Below are positions 23,885 to 36,476 of a stretch of DNA of 64,000 bases, in pieces (position 1 is the stretch's first letter; every line of letters starts with the position of its first letter). Position numbers and translations under genes: made by a program. The stretch is from Ziziphus jujuba (Eukaryota > Streptophyta > Magnoliopsida > Rosales > Rhamnaceae), in contig NC_083386.1 in NCBI RefSeq assembly GCF_031755915.1, positions 10,044,001-10,108,000 of the forward strand, read 5' to 3'. The notes below the pieces were generated by a model. The model was not told the DNA's origin and ran no database searches. It was given only the letters and a program-made list of their open reading frames with translations.

Positions 23885-24290
23885 AGGGACAGATGTTTTG
23901 GTTTCTTAGTTTATTTTAAATTTGTATTTTCGTCCCAGACAGTATGGAGATGATTTTCTATTTTATTTTTTAAAATAAATAAATCAATCAAACAAATTCA
24001 TTTGAATACATTATCAAACTGCATCAAACTCGAGACTATACTTAACAGGTTGTGTTGTTAGGGTAGATGATAATTTAGTGGACATGTGCGGATTTATATA
24101 TCTCAACGTGTTGTATTCGGGTGAAAAACATTTGACATAAACAAAATAAATATATATATATATATATATATATAGTCCTTTCAACACGGCACATTCATAT
24201 ACCAGCAAGAAATGTGTTCCATTAATCCCAAACAGAAATGCAAGTAACTTTGGGTATTGGGATTTAACGAAATTCCTGGAAACACAGTAT
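22230..24290. other. Gene-free AT-rich interval
   Basis: No gene recognised. Contains a G29 run (23416-23444), T-runs at 23758-23771 and 23860-23884, and a (TA)n tract at 24151-24174. Confidence 0.6.
23416..23444. repeat. Poly(G) run of 29
   Basis: Twenty-nine consecutive G in otherwise AT-rich DNA, which is unusual for a plant intergenic region. Could form a G-quadruplex; could also be a sequencing or assembly artefact. Confidence 0.9.
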
Positions 24291-24426
24291 TGAGGAGCTA
24301 GGTAAAAATAAGTTATTATAGGTCAAAACAAAACATCTGAGAGAGTGAGAGAGAGAGAAATAAATGAAGTTAAAACAACAAAACCCATTCTATATGGTAC
24401 ATTCAGTGAGAATAACCAAACACCAT

Positions 24427-27400
24427 TCACCTTGGGCCAGCTGATTGCTGTTTTGCCTTCTCAATAAGGGGCTTCAACTGCTTCTTTTCAGCAAGAATCT
24501 TGAGAAAATTAAACAAGAACGGTATATAGTTGTGTTTCCTACGAATATTTTCTGTTCTCCACTTCTTGAATTTTTCCTCCTCCATCAAGATCTTCTCGGT
24601 GGCACCCTCGATCCCAGCATTTACTTCTGAAAGAGATTTGTTTAGTGACTCGAATTTACCACTATCAATCGGTCTCTCTGACTGCACGGCAGCAAGCTGT
24701 TGCAAGATACGCTCCCTCCTCTTTTGGAGCTCCTTGAGTTCGGCAGTATACATCTCTTTCCTGTTCTTGATAATCGCCATCAGATTGAATCGAATTTCAC
24801 TTTTAGCATACCTTTCAATTCGTTCCTGGATTACCGGTTGCACCATCTGCAGCCAATCCATCTCACCCGGCCCTCCAGGGCACTGCCCAAGGCTTATGGG
24901 TCCCTCCTTTAATCCATCAAGCTCATACAGCACACCATCAACAGGCAAATAGCTTATGAAATGATAAACATCATCATCTTTTCCAGCAGCCTTCTGCTCC
25001 TCAGGAACAAAAGGCTCTGGTCTTGCAAAACTGTTATGGGCAATACGTATTGCCTCACTGTTATTTATTGCCAGCCCCTTGAGTTCAGGGGGAAAATTCT
25101 TTGTAAATTCCTTGAGTTTTGACAGTTCAGGGCCAATGTCAATATCCGGACAGTTCATCAGTATGGATAAGATTGCTTGGGTTGCACAAGCATTGTTAAT
25201 GACCTAAAAGATGGCGCACAAACAAAAACTGTAAGCTAGCAACTGTGATTTTAGACCAGCATATTAACTTTTAATGAAACTAACCTGGCTTGCAAAAAAC
25301 AAGTTAGGGTTTGGGTCCTTAATTACAAGGCGGTCATCCTTTTCCCCTGGACGCCATTTGAATAGGAAAATCAACCCATATACAGGCCTGTAAATTGGAA
25401 CGGGGGTGGGGGAGACAGAAAGAAATGTTGTGGGAAAGTTATAGTAGAAATTGTGAAGAACTTGTTATCATGGAAGTGTGGATATCTGCCCAAAACATAA
25501 AACTATTTCTGCTAACTCACCTAAGATTGTTCAAAGAATCAAGGTCCAATGAATACAATTCTTCAACCTGACAAAATACATAACATCATTAACAAAATAC
25601 ATAAAAATGCTAAATAGTTTCAATAAGAAGGCCATATAACACAATCACAATGGAAGGGAAATTTTCCAGCAAAATTGTCACTAAAAGGAACAAATATATC
25701 AAATTTTATATAAACTTCTATCTTTAGTATTCAAATAAATTTCCAATTTACGGCACCGCTTCGTCAATCATAATATCAAGAAACTAACAAATCATGAACT
25801 TGGAAAGTTTCACAGTTCAGCAATGATTTCTGCAATTTATAATGTAAAACAAAATTATAAAGTACCACCTGTGTACCTACTCCTAAATCCTAAGCGCATG
25901 CCTGCAAGTAAATGAATCTTTTTCTAATAGTACAATCTAATTCAATTGAAAATGTATTTCTTTTGAGTTATTGTCCCTTCCATTTTATTCTGCAATAACT
26001 AGAAACCTTGACACCCCATAAATAAGGTTGATCAGGACAAAACAGCATTTGAATAATTAAAGCAATGACGAGAATCGGAAGCATTTACACAACAACAACA
26101 AGAAAAGATATCAACTATAAGATATGATAATCCCATAATAAGTTGAAAAACCAAACAATGTCACATATATAAATTTATGAAGGCTTACCTGCACGCCTTT
26201 TACTTGCATTTGCTGGATAAGTTCTGTAAACACCCCTGGATACAAGGCGATAATATTTTTAGTAAAATTATATTTATGAACCTGCTCAATAACACTCATT
26301 CAACACATTGCATATTCCTGCTATTAACTACCAACTAAAGACAATGTAAACTTTTTAATCACTGAATCAAAGCAGAGGCAGAAAAATGGATCCTTCATGA
26401 CTGCGACAGCAGGTCAACTTTCAAAAGTACAGCACAATCACTAGCCAATAAGAGAGGTATAGTAAGAGAGAGAGAGAGAAAGAGAGGGAAAAAGAAAAAA
26501 AAAAAAAAACATACCATCTAAAGTTTCAAGTAATTTAAAAATATACACTATAATATTTTTTTTATTTATTTAATTCATGTTTTCTGTGATACATCTTATA
26601 TGTGTATTTAAACTTTTTCATGCGTCCTCAAATTTGAGCGCATGCAAGGATAATTACACTGTGAAATCCTTTTGCTGGTTCTATATGTTTATCTGTGTGT
26701 GTGTGTGTGTGTGTGTGGATAAAATTTTAGATTATTAGGCTCTGCATGGGGATTATTGCTTGTTGTAAAATGTAAGAGTGTTGCACATTTAAGCAAAGTA
26801 AGATTTCAACGTTGAGAGTGGCTGTTCATTTTAAATTATTAGTTTTTCAATATCATCACGAAAATGACACTGAAATAATATGCCCGCCTAGCAAAAATTA
26901 TAACACCCAAGAAAAATAAAGCTACCTCTGCAAGCTCAAACAATCAGAAAAATCTACTCTTGAAGCACAGGAAAAACAATTCACAGGACATCACACAAAG
27001 AATGACCTAAAAGTCATAGAACTAAGTTTAACCACATTAAGTTTGGTGGCTTCCAAAGTTCAGCAATTGGAAGCAAATGGCATACAAGAGTCCTAAGAAG
27101 ATGAAGAATAAACACACACCTAAAATAATCGTTTCCAATTTTAAACCGTTTCCAAGAAAACTATCACATCCATGTAAATAAAACCGGAGGACACTACGAC
27201 AGAATGAGATGGGTAGGTTTTGGCATATGGGAAGTGAAAGTATGATGAAATACTTTCCATTCTCTAGATTAAGCTTTGAATAGAACTGGACATTTAGCAG
27301 TTGATATAATGATTCTAAAAAACCAAGCATTACAGAAGTAGTAGATTCTTCATAGCCCTTACTGCCTTCCAACAAGAAAGAAAAGTTGTAAATTTTCAAT

Positions 27401-27468
27401 CTTCAGCCCTTATCCTAAGAGGCTCAAACAAAAGATTAAATAAGAACATCAATTTTAACTATATAAAC

Positions 27469-27522
<54 letters not shown>

Positions 27523-27919
27523 AGAAGGTACGAATACTATTTGAAAGAAGCATTGCAGCAAATACAGCTTCTGGCATAACATGCCATATAGAAATTAATC
27601 TTGAATAATATACATGTCAATAAGTCAATATTGAGATCCGCATCCATCCCAAGCAACCCAGCAAACCTTAAACTCTCAAAATCTTCAGCATCCAACTTAA
27701 AGATGAATTAATTTTTTCGCATAAAACAAAAGAAGAATGGAAAATAATAAAATTTCTTAAGTGTGATATATATTAACTATACTAATAAGCTAATAAAATT
27801 CACCAAAACATGGCCTAATAAAGGAGATGTCATAGAAAATCCCTCACAGAAAAGAAAACAGAAAGAGAGCCATGCTATAACAACATACCTGGATCGGACT
27901 CTATTGTGCACCAAGACAT
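24427..27919 (-). CDS. Ubiquitin C-terminal hydrolase, UCHL5/UCH37 type
   Basis: Five coding exons: 27919-27889, 26235-26189, 25567-25521, 25387-25285 and 25203-24427. They total 1005 bases and give 334 residues, the usual length. All introns are GT-AG and phases join exactly. The product starts [11 protein letters not shown] and has the UCH-family cysteine protease core with oxyanion Gln76, nucleophile Cys82 (NNACATQ), His157 (VYHFISY) and Asp172 (LYELDGL). A long charged helical C-terminal region follows, ending in a basic [14 protein letters not shown] tail of the type that binds the proteasome Rpn13 (or INO80) partner in UCHL5. It is a deubiquitinase trimming ubiquitin chains in the cytosol or nucleus. 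A non-coding 5' exon lies upstream (donor at 28519). A broken copy is at 2080-2538. In Arabidopsis two such genes (UCH1, UCH2) exist; I cannot say which this matches. Confidence 0.95.
27475..27518. repeat. (TA)n microsatellite in an intron
   Basis: About 22 TA units inside the first coding intron of the UCHL5-type gene. Confidence 0.9.
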
Positions 27920-27939
27920 GGTTGGGATCTTTTCTCTGC

Positions 27940-28590
27940 GCCCCCCCAAAAAAAAAAAAAAAAAAAAAAAAAGGTGCAAATTTCACAACTTGAATTCCAA
28001 GCTTAAACAAATTAACTGTACTTAGAGCGTTCCTCATGATAATGAATGAATTAATAAAAATATTCCATTGTCCAACAAAAATCAAAACAAAAATAAACAA
28101 ATTACCCCTACCATAAAATCAACAAAAATAATCAGTCTTTTTGGCATCAAGACGAATACCCATAAAAAACAACCGAAAAATAGTTAAAAAAATAAAAAAT
28201 TCAAATTTTTGGGCATTGACGAACAGATTTACAAGTAGCTAGAGCTGGCTTCGTCACTGGGTTTTCATTGTCAGTAGGAGACAAATTGAATAGCCATGGA
28301 AAGCATAGAAAGGAAAACCTTAAGAGCAAAAAAAATATTTAAACTTAGGACCAAGTTCCCCCAAAAAAACATTTATAGAATAATTAAAGAAAAATAAAAT
28401 TAAAATTGAAGTCGGGTATATTTCATGCTCATGGTGAAAAGCTATGGTTACTGGTGTGACAAAGCCGTTGGAACGCTCAGCTAAGAAGAATAAGCCGGAA
28501 CCGAGAGGTAGAGAACTCACCGGAAACCGATGCGACGTCGTAATAGGCTTCTTCAGGTCTCGTGCCTTCGCAATGTCGCTCAGTGTCTCT
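27940..28590 (-). other. 5' leader with intron of the UCHL5-type gene
   Basis: A GCAG acceptor lies about 18 bases before the ATG, after a C/A-rich run, and a GTGAGT donor lies at 28518-28513 following a GC-rich leader with several CG dinucleotides (28520-28560). This fits a first non-coding exon and a leader intron of about 580 bases, common in plant housekeeping genes. The transcription start is not visible. Confidence 0.55.
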
Positions 28591-28599
28591 GCTCTCTGT

Positions 28600-28648
28600 G
28601 CTATTTGAGGGTTTTCATTTTTTTTTTCCCTTTTTTATTATTTTATTT

Positions 28649-28687
<39 letters not shown>

Positions 28688-31600
28688 TTTTCAAGAGCTG
28701 GTTTGAATTTTAACCGGTGTTGTTTTGTTTCCTCTTTAACATATTTGATGAAATATTTTTTTTTTATTTTTTTAAAAAGAAAATTACAGAAATAATTTTT
28801 CACGTTTATTTTTATTATAAATTTCATATACAAACCCTACACATTTTTACTCATACAAAATTTATGTGGAAGATATATATATTTTTGAGAAAAATAAATT
28901 TTTAAAAAAATACTTCTATAATTTTAAAAGATATGACAGATGAAATTTTAAGGAATTAGTAAAACAAAAAAATATATTATTGTAATTTTATTCTTTCTCA
29001 ATTTTAAATGGGTTTGGCAGCTTTCGTTTCTTGGTGAACATTAAATGGATTTGATACGTTGGACCTTAATATCCTCCACTTTTTATGTCGATGATCAGTA
29101 AGCCCTAAGAGCTTGTAGCCCAGCCCATTTTGTTGGGAAGAGATTTTAGCTTTATTGTCTACCCTGAATTCATTGGGTTCTAAATACACCATCTATGAAC
29201 TTTACACACTCTTTTCAGTTTCAACTATTAAAAATATTATATATTACAGTAAAAAAAATATAAAGCATCTTATATTTTCTCCTCAAATTAAAAAATTTTC
29301 ACATTTTCCCCTAAATTATTATATTTTTCTCATAGCAACCCATTGAAACAATTTTTTTTCTAATGATCTAGCAGAAATAAAAATTGGTTATACATATAAC
29401 AAAATAAAATAGAATAAAATAAAATATATTCCATTTCTATGAAAAATCATAATAGAGTATTACTATTTGTTATCAATTATCATTATTACAGAACAAGCAA
29501 CGACAGAAATATCAATTATGATATGACTTAATTTAAATTTGTTTTGTCTTTCTAAAACTAAAATTACATTTAGAAAAATTGAAACTTATAACGTTATAAT
29601 AATTAAATTGTTACATCAGTTGTCAATCCAGCTAGTAAGAGATAGTAAATTTTCTAGGTATTAGTGTTCATTTGTCAACCTTTTATCTTACTATTTATAA
29701 GGAAACTATTGGGTTTTAACAACTACGCTTTCATGTGTTTAAGCCTAGCACATAGCCAATGTCCCACTGTTTCATGAGCTGTTGTCAGTTGATGAAACCG
29801 TCTATATCAGCAATTTACTTTCTAGGTTTAATCTATCTAATAATAAAATTATTAAAAATATATTTTCAGAATATTCATATTCAAATTTTAATCTGGATAA
29901 AAAATTCTCCTCTCCATTCTCCAATTGTAATTAAAAAAAGAGGGAAAATGATTTTTATTTACAAAGTTCATACTTAAAAGCACATGGATTTTAGAGCAGG
30001 CAACAGAATAGATGAGAGTGTTGTTTGATTATAATTTAACTAGTAGATTAAAAACACTGTTTTTTGAGGCCCCCCCTCAATTTATTAGATAGCATGGAAA
30101 TTTATGAGTCTAATAGGGATATGTTTGAAGTCGCTAACATGCATATGGTTTTCTTGATTGCTGTTTTTCCAACATTTTTCATACCAGTTGATGTTTTTTA
30201 GTTCGTGTCTTTTCATTTCCATGATTCTTCTCATTGACGTTTTTATATCTTATCTATTGGGAAATTGCTTCTTTTTTTTTTATTTTATTTTTTTTTTTGA
30301 AAAAAGAAAGTTAAAACTTTATTAAAAAGAAATAGAAGAGGTTGCTAAAAGTACATAATGAAGTTAAAAAGAACTAATTTTTGTATACTAGTTAAATTGG
30401 CGAAAGGAAGAAGTATGCAAAGTTATAATTCAGAGCGTCTAAAGTGTACTTTTCTGAAACTTAGTTAACACAAAAACAAACAATAACAATCGAAGTTTGT
30501 AATTCACACCCAGTACTAAAAATTAAAGAGAAATTTGCGATAAATTCAAAAATATTATTAAACAAAAGTTGTTTGCATTAAAATTTAACATCCACTATGA
30601 ATAGGCAAAAAACCCACTCAATTAATCCAAAAATACAAAACTAAAAAAATTACTAGAAAAAGGGGAAAAAAAAAGAAGCCTGAATTGAAAATAGAATTAA
30701 AATATTTAATTTCAATAAGAGGCTTTGCTGTGAGCTTTACAATGCATTTCCCTCATGAAGGTATCATTAATCTTCGAATTTGTCACTAGGCCAGTCAAAT
30801 CTCAAAACCTCCACATATTCAATCCAATTTCTTTGGATGCTTATGGGACATATATGCAAGAGGCAATTGTGCATATCATTTGTATTCCGTAATATATAGT
30901 AAAACATTAATAAATAAATGTTCGATAAATGAATATTATTGTTAAATAAATAAAATTGTTCAGTTTTAATTTGGATCGGTATACTAAATGAATAAATTTA
31001 CTGAATGTATTAGAGAATATTTTTTAAAATGAATCCCTGAGGAACCATTGAATATATAAATTAATATTTGATTCAACTTGTGAATAAATAAATAATATAT
31101 ATAAATATTTACCATACATAATAAAAAAAAATTTATCTAATAGCTTTAATTTTTTAAAAAAAATTTAGTTTTTAAAAAAATATAGTTTTTTTTTTTTAAT
31201 TTACACCTAAAGTTTTTGCTTTTTATTAAGATTTATAAGAAAAAAAAATTGAAATAATAGTTAATTAATTGTATAAGATGTATTATTAATATATAGTTAA
31301 TACATAACTATACATTTTATAGTTAATAAAATTATTTTTTAAAACTAGTATAATTTTTTAAATTTATAAATATTTATTTGTCGATAAATTACTAAATTAC
31401 TCATTTATTGATAAATAAATAAAATCTTTAAATAAATCAATTTTTATAGCCCGTTAAATATTTATAGATTTTACTGTAGCATGTATATATATATGTATCT
31501 TTTTTTTTTTTTCCCTACTTTTCTTTCTTTTTTGGTTGGATTTTAAAAGTTGTATACAAGGCATAATTGGATTGAATTGAATTAAATATGGTTTTTCCAC

Positions 31601-31866
31601 ATTTAGTCAAACTATCTAATCTAATTTAATATTGTGCTTGATTTACAGAACCAAACATCTCTTCAATTCCCAATTTTACTTATAGCAATCTCAAGAAGTC
31701 GACCAACCTGAGATAACACAGACATACAACTTGCTCAAATTGGTACATTTATCCGTAACCTCACAAATTGCATCTCTTATTTAAGCTCTAAGAACTTGAC
31801 CAAACCTCCCATAATTAGCATCATTTCCCTCAACTTGGTATTCATCACCAACCTCACAAATTTATT

Positions 31867-31906
<40 letters not shown>

Positions 31907-33180
31907 CCTCTCTCTCAATGTTTGAGGTCGAAAGACACCAAACTCTTACTCAAGAACAGCTAATGAGGCTTAAAATGCCATAATAGGATTTTGGTACAAG
32001 GCAATTTGTCTTCTTTTAATCCTCTGTTTGATGGTTATTATCGCCCAACTATGTGTGCTCTCACACACTTCCTCATCATACTACATCTTTTATTAGGTCC
32101 TGCTTCATTGCAATTTCTGATTTGGTATACCACTCAACCAAATCAAATTCCCCCCCAAAAAAAAAATAATAATAATAATAAATAAAGAAAAAAAATCATA
32201 TATTTTGTTGGAACTTATTTGCAATTTAACCGGCCCTAATTAATATATTTTGGAAGTTAATTTATACTTAAACATGTAATAACTCAGCGATATAAATAAA
32301 GTCAGTAAAAGTTCAAGTTTTTAATTCCAAGGAAATATAAAGTTGAATGGTGATCAAGACGGTATTGAATGGTAAGATGCATTTTTAAGGTTTTGTGGGC
32401 CACGAGGCATTGGATAATTACAGATTTGGCTTAGGTGTACTGAGTGGGCTAGTAAAGAAACAGAGGTGGACCAATCAAAGAAAATGACAAAAATAGCCAA
32501 TTAGGTATGTATTTTAGTGGAAATTTTGATATTAAAAATAAAACCTAAAAAAAGGACAAGAAGATGGATTCATGTGGGAATTGCAGTAGACTCACTGGCT
32601 TTCCATACTTTTATTTGTATTCTTTGTCACTGTGAATAAGAAAGAGAAACATAGACAGAGAGATAGAGAAGCAGGCTTTCTTGTAATTGAAACAAAGGAA
32701 ATTATACAAAATTTAATTTTTTTTTCCCCTTAAAATTAGATAAAATATAACAAAGAAATTCTATATACAATCTGAAAGCAAAACGGCCAAAAGCCCTTCA
32801 GCCCAGTTTCACATTTCCTTTCACTGAAAAACAACAAATTAAAATCAACAGAGAAGTAGGGGAGGAAAAAAAAAAGCCATCATGCAAGTTTCAATGAATT
32901 ATCAGACTTTTTCATAAACACAAATTTCTTTATCAAAGAATATTTTTTTAATAGTAACAATAATTTTGCTGAAGAAGATCAATAAAAGAATAAAAAGAAT
33001 CTTTTTAAACTTTGCAGCGTAAAAAGTATATAAAAAAGAAAAAAAAAAGAAAAAAACAAAAAGATATGATAATTCACATCAAAGTAATGAGCTTTTTTTT
33101 TTTTTTTTTTTGGGTTGTTTTTTTGGTGATCAATCGTGGGGAGATCATAAATCGACGATCCTGCATAATTAACTATAAAA
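28600..33180. other. Gene-free interval
   Basis: AT-rich, with (TA)n at 28651-28684 and (CT)n at 31874-31918. Only short random frames were seen. The part near 32580-33200 may be the 3' flank of the zinc-finger gene. Confidence 0.6.
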
Positions 33181-33205
33181 AAAAATCCTTGACCTTTTTT
33201 ATTTT

Positions 33206-33413
33206 TTAGTAATGGCAATCCACCAGAGCCGGAGCCGAGAACACCATAGACGATTGCTGTTGTTGCTGCTGCTGTTGTTGCTTTTGTTGCTGTTGCTGTT
33301 GTTGGGTGACAAATGAGAATTTGTGTTCCCGGTGATCATCTTCCGGCGCCGGAAGATTAAGATCCAAATCCAAAGACAGCACGGTTCTGGGCTTTTTGGG
33401 TTGTTGTTGCTGC

Positions 33414-33444
<31 letters not shown>

Positions 33445-34405
33445 GCTGTTGTTGCTGTTGTTGATGATTGTGATGGTGATGATGATCAACATGTTCCACC
33501 GCCATTGGAGTCAAAGACAAGGTTGTATTAGTCCCCACCGGAGCTCGGTGCCGCCTCATATGGCCTCCCAGAGCTTGACCGGACGTAAACTCCGTGCCAC
33601 AAATCGAACACTCATGAACCTTGTTCTTGTTACTGTTGTTATTGTTATTGTTATGATTTCCATACAAACTCCGATGATGATGATTATGATGACTCAGTTG
33701 CAGAGAAAGCACTGACGAAACATTATTATTATTGTTGTTGTTATTCTTGAACGATGTCATTTCTTCGTCATCGGAAACCAACCCGAAAAGCTTCTTCTCC
33801 TCAGCCATGGCAGCAGCTCTAGGTTTCTTATGACTGGCTCTATGACCACCGAGAGCTTGAAAAGAAGGGAAAGTTCGGTTACAAGTCTTGCATTCATAAA
33901 CATAATATCCAGAAGAAGCGCCTTTTCCGGTTTCCAAGAACCGCCGACTGTTATACTTGTAATTGTTCCCTTCATGATCAGCCATGTTTGCAATAATTTG
34001 TTGTTGTTGTTGTTGTTTCGGTGGCGACGACGACATCGTCATCGTCGTAGCACCTCGGGATTGTCCTTGAGCAAGAAGGATCAAGCAATTAGCCATGTCT
34101 TCCTCTTCTTCAGTGCTATCTTGGAATAGTTCGGGCTCCGGAGAAGATGATGAAGGAGAAAAATTGTTGATGTTGGAGTTTTTTGTGTTGGTCAGGATAT
34201 TATTAGTATTTTCAGGATCGCCGACGCTTCCTCCGCCGTCGCCGGTGGAGGAATTGGTGGTGGTAGGAAAAGGAATAGGAGATTGTGGCCTTTGGCGTTT
34301 AGTTCTTTTGCCTTTGGCAATAAGATGGGTGTGCTCTTTAGACCCCATTAGAATCACCTCCTCTTGAGCTGCTGCAATTGCTGCTGCTGCTGCTGCTGCT
34401 TCCAT
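33206..34405 (-). CDS. ZAT5: ZAT5-like C2H2 zinc-finger repressor with polyQ tracts
   Basis: Single exon, 399 residues. In order: poly-Ala N-terminus (3-13), basic nuclear-localisation box [10 protein letters not shown] (31-40), acidic L-box [16 protein letters not shown] (99-114), plant zinc finger 1 with Cys172/Cys175/His188/His192 and QALGGH, polyN (221-228), zinc finger 2 with Cys266/Cys269/His282/His286 and QALGGH, a His/Asn stretch, a run of 21 Gln (315-335), an EAR repression motif LSLDLDLNL (343-351) and two further Gln runs to the end. The box order matches the ZAT/C1-2i family, nuclear DNA-binding repressors that recruit TOPLESS-type corepressors in stress responses; the KGKRTKR box points to the ZAT5 branch. 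The polyQ/N/H content is unusually high and encoded by near-pure CAA/CAG repeats, so length variation is likely. Assignment to ZAT5 rather than a sister is probable, not certain. Confidence 0.92.
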
Positions 34406-34550
34406 GATTGTAAGTATATTGTTTCCTCCACCACCACAAATAAAGAAAGAAAAAAACAGAAAGAAAAAGAAAGAGAAAATAAGAAAGAAAATATTTTGGG
34501 GAAGGGGTAGGGAGGAAGCAAGAGGGGGTGGAAGAGTAGGCTTTGATTAT

Positions 34551-34567
34551 AATATATTTATATATAG
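34551..34567 (-). promoter_or_regulatory. TATA box of the zinc-finger gene
   Basis: The minus strand reads CTATATATAAATA about 150 bases upstream of the ATG at 34405, placing a start site near 34525. A W-box core (TTGACT on the minus strand, 34609-34614) lies about 45 bases further upstream, consistent with WRKY control but inferred from the motif alone. Confidence 0.5.
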
Positions 34568-36424
34568 TGAGAAGGAAGGAAAATTTTACATAGAATTTTT
34601 TTTGTTGGAGTCAAAGGGCCACCCAATACAACAGTAACTGTGAAATATTCCTTTTTTTAATTTTTTTTTTTTTTTCCTTGAGCTTCCAAAGGGTTGGAAG
34701 CTCTTCTCTATATAGATTTATGAATTTATGTGTTTGTGGGGGGTGTAAAATCTAGTTGGAATTTGAGGGATTTAAGAAAAAAAAAGAAAAGGGAGTTTTA
34801 GTAAATGAGATTTAGAGAGAAAAGAGCAAAAAGAAAGATCTAAAAACAAACAGGAAAAAAAAAGATGTAACGGAAAATATATAAAATTAGAATAGGAAAA
34901 GAAAAAAAAAATAAAAAATAAAAAATGAGAGTTTTTAGAAGAGGGCTGTGAAAAACGTAAGGTCCGTTTCACACTCTCTTTCTCACACTTTGCCAACGCA
35001 CTTCACGAAAAATTGAAAACAAAAAATATTGAAAACAGCCTTTTTCTATCTCTTTCTCTCTCTCTGAGCCTTCTCTGCCTCCATCGTCCAAAGGTTCTTT
35101 GTTGCACGATATCAGCATGCTTCTTTTTGCTTCACTTTGCCTATTTTTGTATATATATATTCTCTCACATTGCCTTCGGAGCGTCATCATCACCCTCCAA
35201 TGCATACAAAAGATGACCGCTAATACTGATCGTGATTATTATCAGTGAATTTGGTAATTATTATTTATATAACAATTTAATTAGCAGAATATTTTCATTT
35301 TTATCTATAGATTATTTAATTTAAAAAAAAATAAAATAAACCAGTAATGTCATATAATGTTACCTCGCGGATAACAAATAGTAATTTGATATAGAAGTTT
35401 GAAATTAATATTTTACTTATGAGTTGCTGATTTTAGAAAGTGAGTGGGTGATTTTTTTAGTAATAGTTTGGGATGTCAACTATGTTATCGATATATTAGA
35501 AATTATACAAGGATAATTTATCCATATTATATAAGGATATAGATCGGTAATTTGTAAGTGGAAATTGTGTACTACTTAATTTTTCTTTCTATGATATTTA
35601 ATAATGTTTATATCCATAGATACCAATACATTCTTTCTATAATAAATGGAAAAATGGAAAAAGAGAATTGTATCACACCAAATAATGTAAAAAATTCAGT
35701 ACAAAAATATATGGTTGACTTGACTTTGAGACATTAATGTTTACTCGGTAAAAAGTGCACTACTTTAGCAGTTGAATGTGATGCATTCTATAACTAGATT
35801 TTTTTTTTTTTTAAATAATCAAATGAGAGTATAATTGATAAACTAGATTTATAAATTTATATCTACAATTTAGCAACTAGTTCTTTTTTCTATATTTTTT
35901 TTTTCTCTTTTTGAGCAAGTATCCAAAATATTGAATGTTGGATTTTGTCTAACTAGAAAAATTTAATCCTATAAATCTAGTTCCTTATGAAATCAATTAG
36001 ATCAACTTACCTACCTAAACATGGTTTTGAACAAATTTACATTGACCTCTTCTATATTTTATATTTTCATTTATTCCTTCACCTTGAAAAAAAAATTAAA
36101 ATTATTAGGATCAAAACAATCCATGATGGTTCTGAAAACCATACAACAGGGGAAAACATACATGTTCCCTTGTGATGTTTTGTTATTTTTTTCGAAGAAC
36201 TTAATTAAATAAACTAATATGTAGTGGCGCGTGTCAGTAAACACTTCTCACACACTCTTTCTCTCTCAGACACGTCTAGATGAAGAAAAAGATACTTCAA
36301 AAATACAGGCAGATACATACACATGTATTCTGTACATACATATATACTAATTTTAGAGAGACACACATAGAATATAATTAAATTTAAACAAAAAAAAGAA
36401 AAAAGAAAAAAAGAAGATGCGGGT

Positions 36425-36425
<1 letters not shown>

Positions 36426-36472
<47 letters not shown>
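36426..36472. repeat. (GA)n microsatellite
   Basis: About 23 uninterrupted GA units. Confidence 0.95.

Positions 36473-36476
<4 letters not shown>

Noticed and set aside
26111..27399. Frames of 62 and 120 codons in the UCHL5-type gene
   Set aside because: The first is a read-through of coding exon 2 into its intron; the second lies wholly inside an intron and has no protein-like features.
33012..33715. Frames rich in Leu, Lys or Asn opposite or beside the zinc-finger gene
   Set aside because: They are shadows of the polyQ-coding CAA/CAG repeat and of A/T runs.
36426..36472. Regular repeats as possible CRISPR or satellite
   Set aside because: These are dinucleotide microsatellites; no spaced repeat-spacer structure exists in the window.
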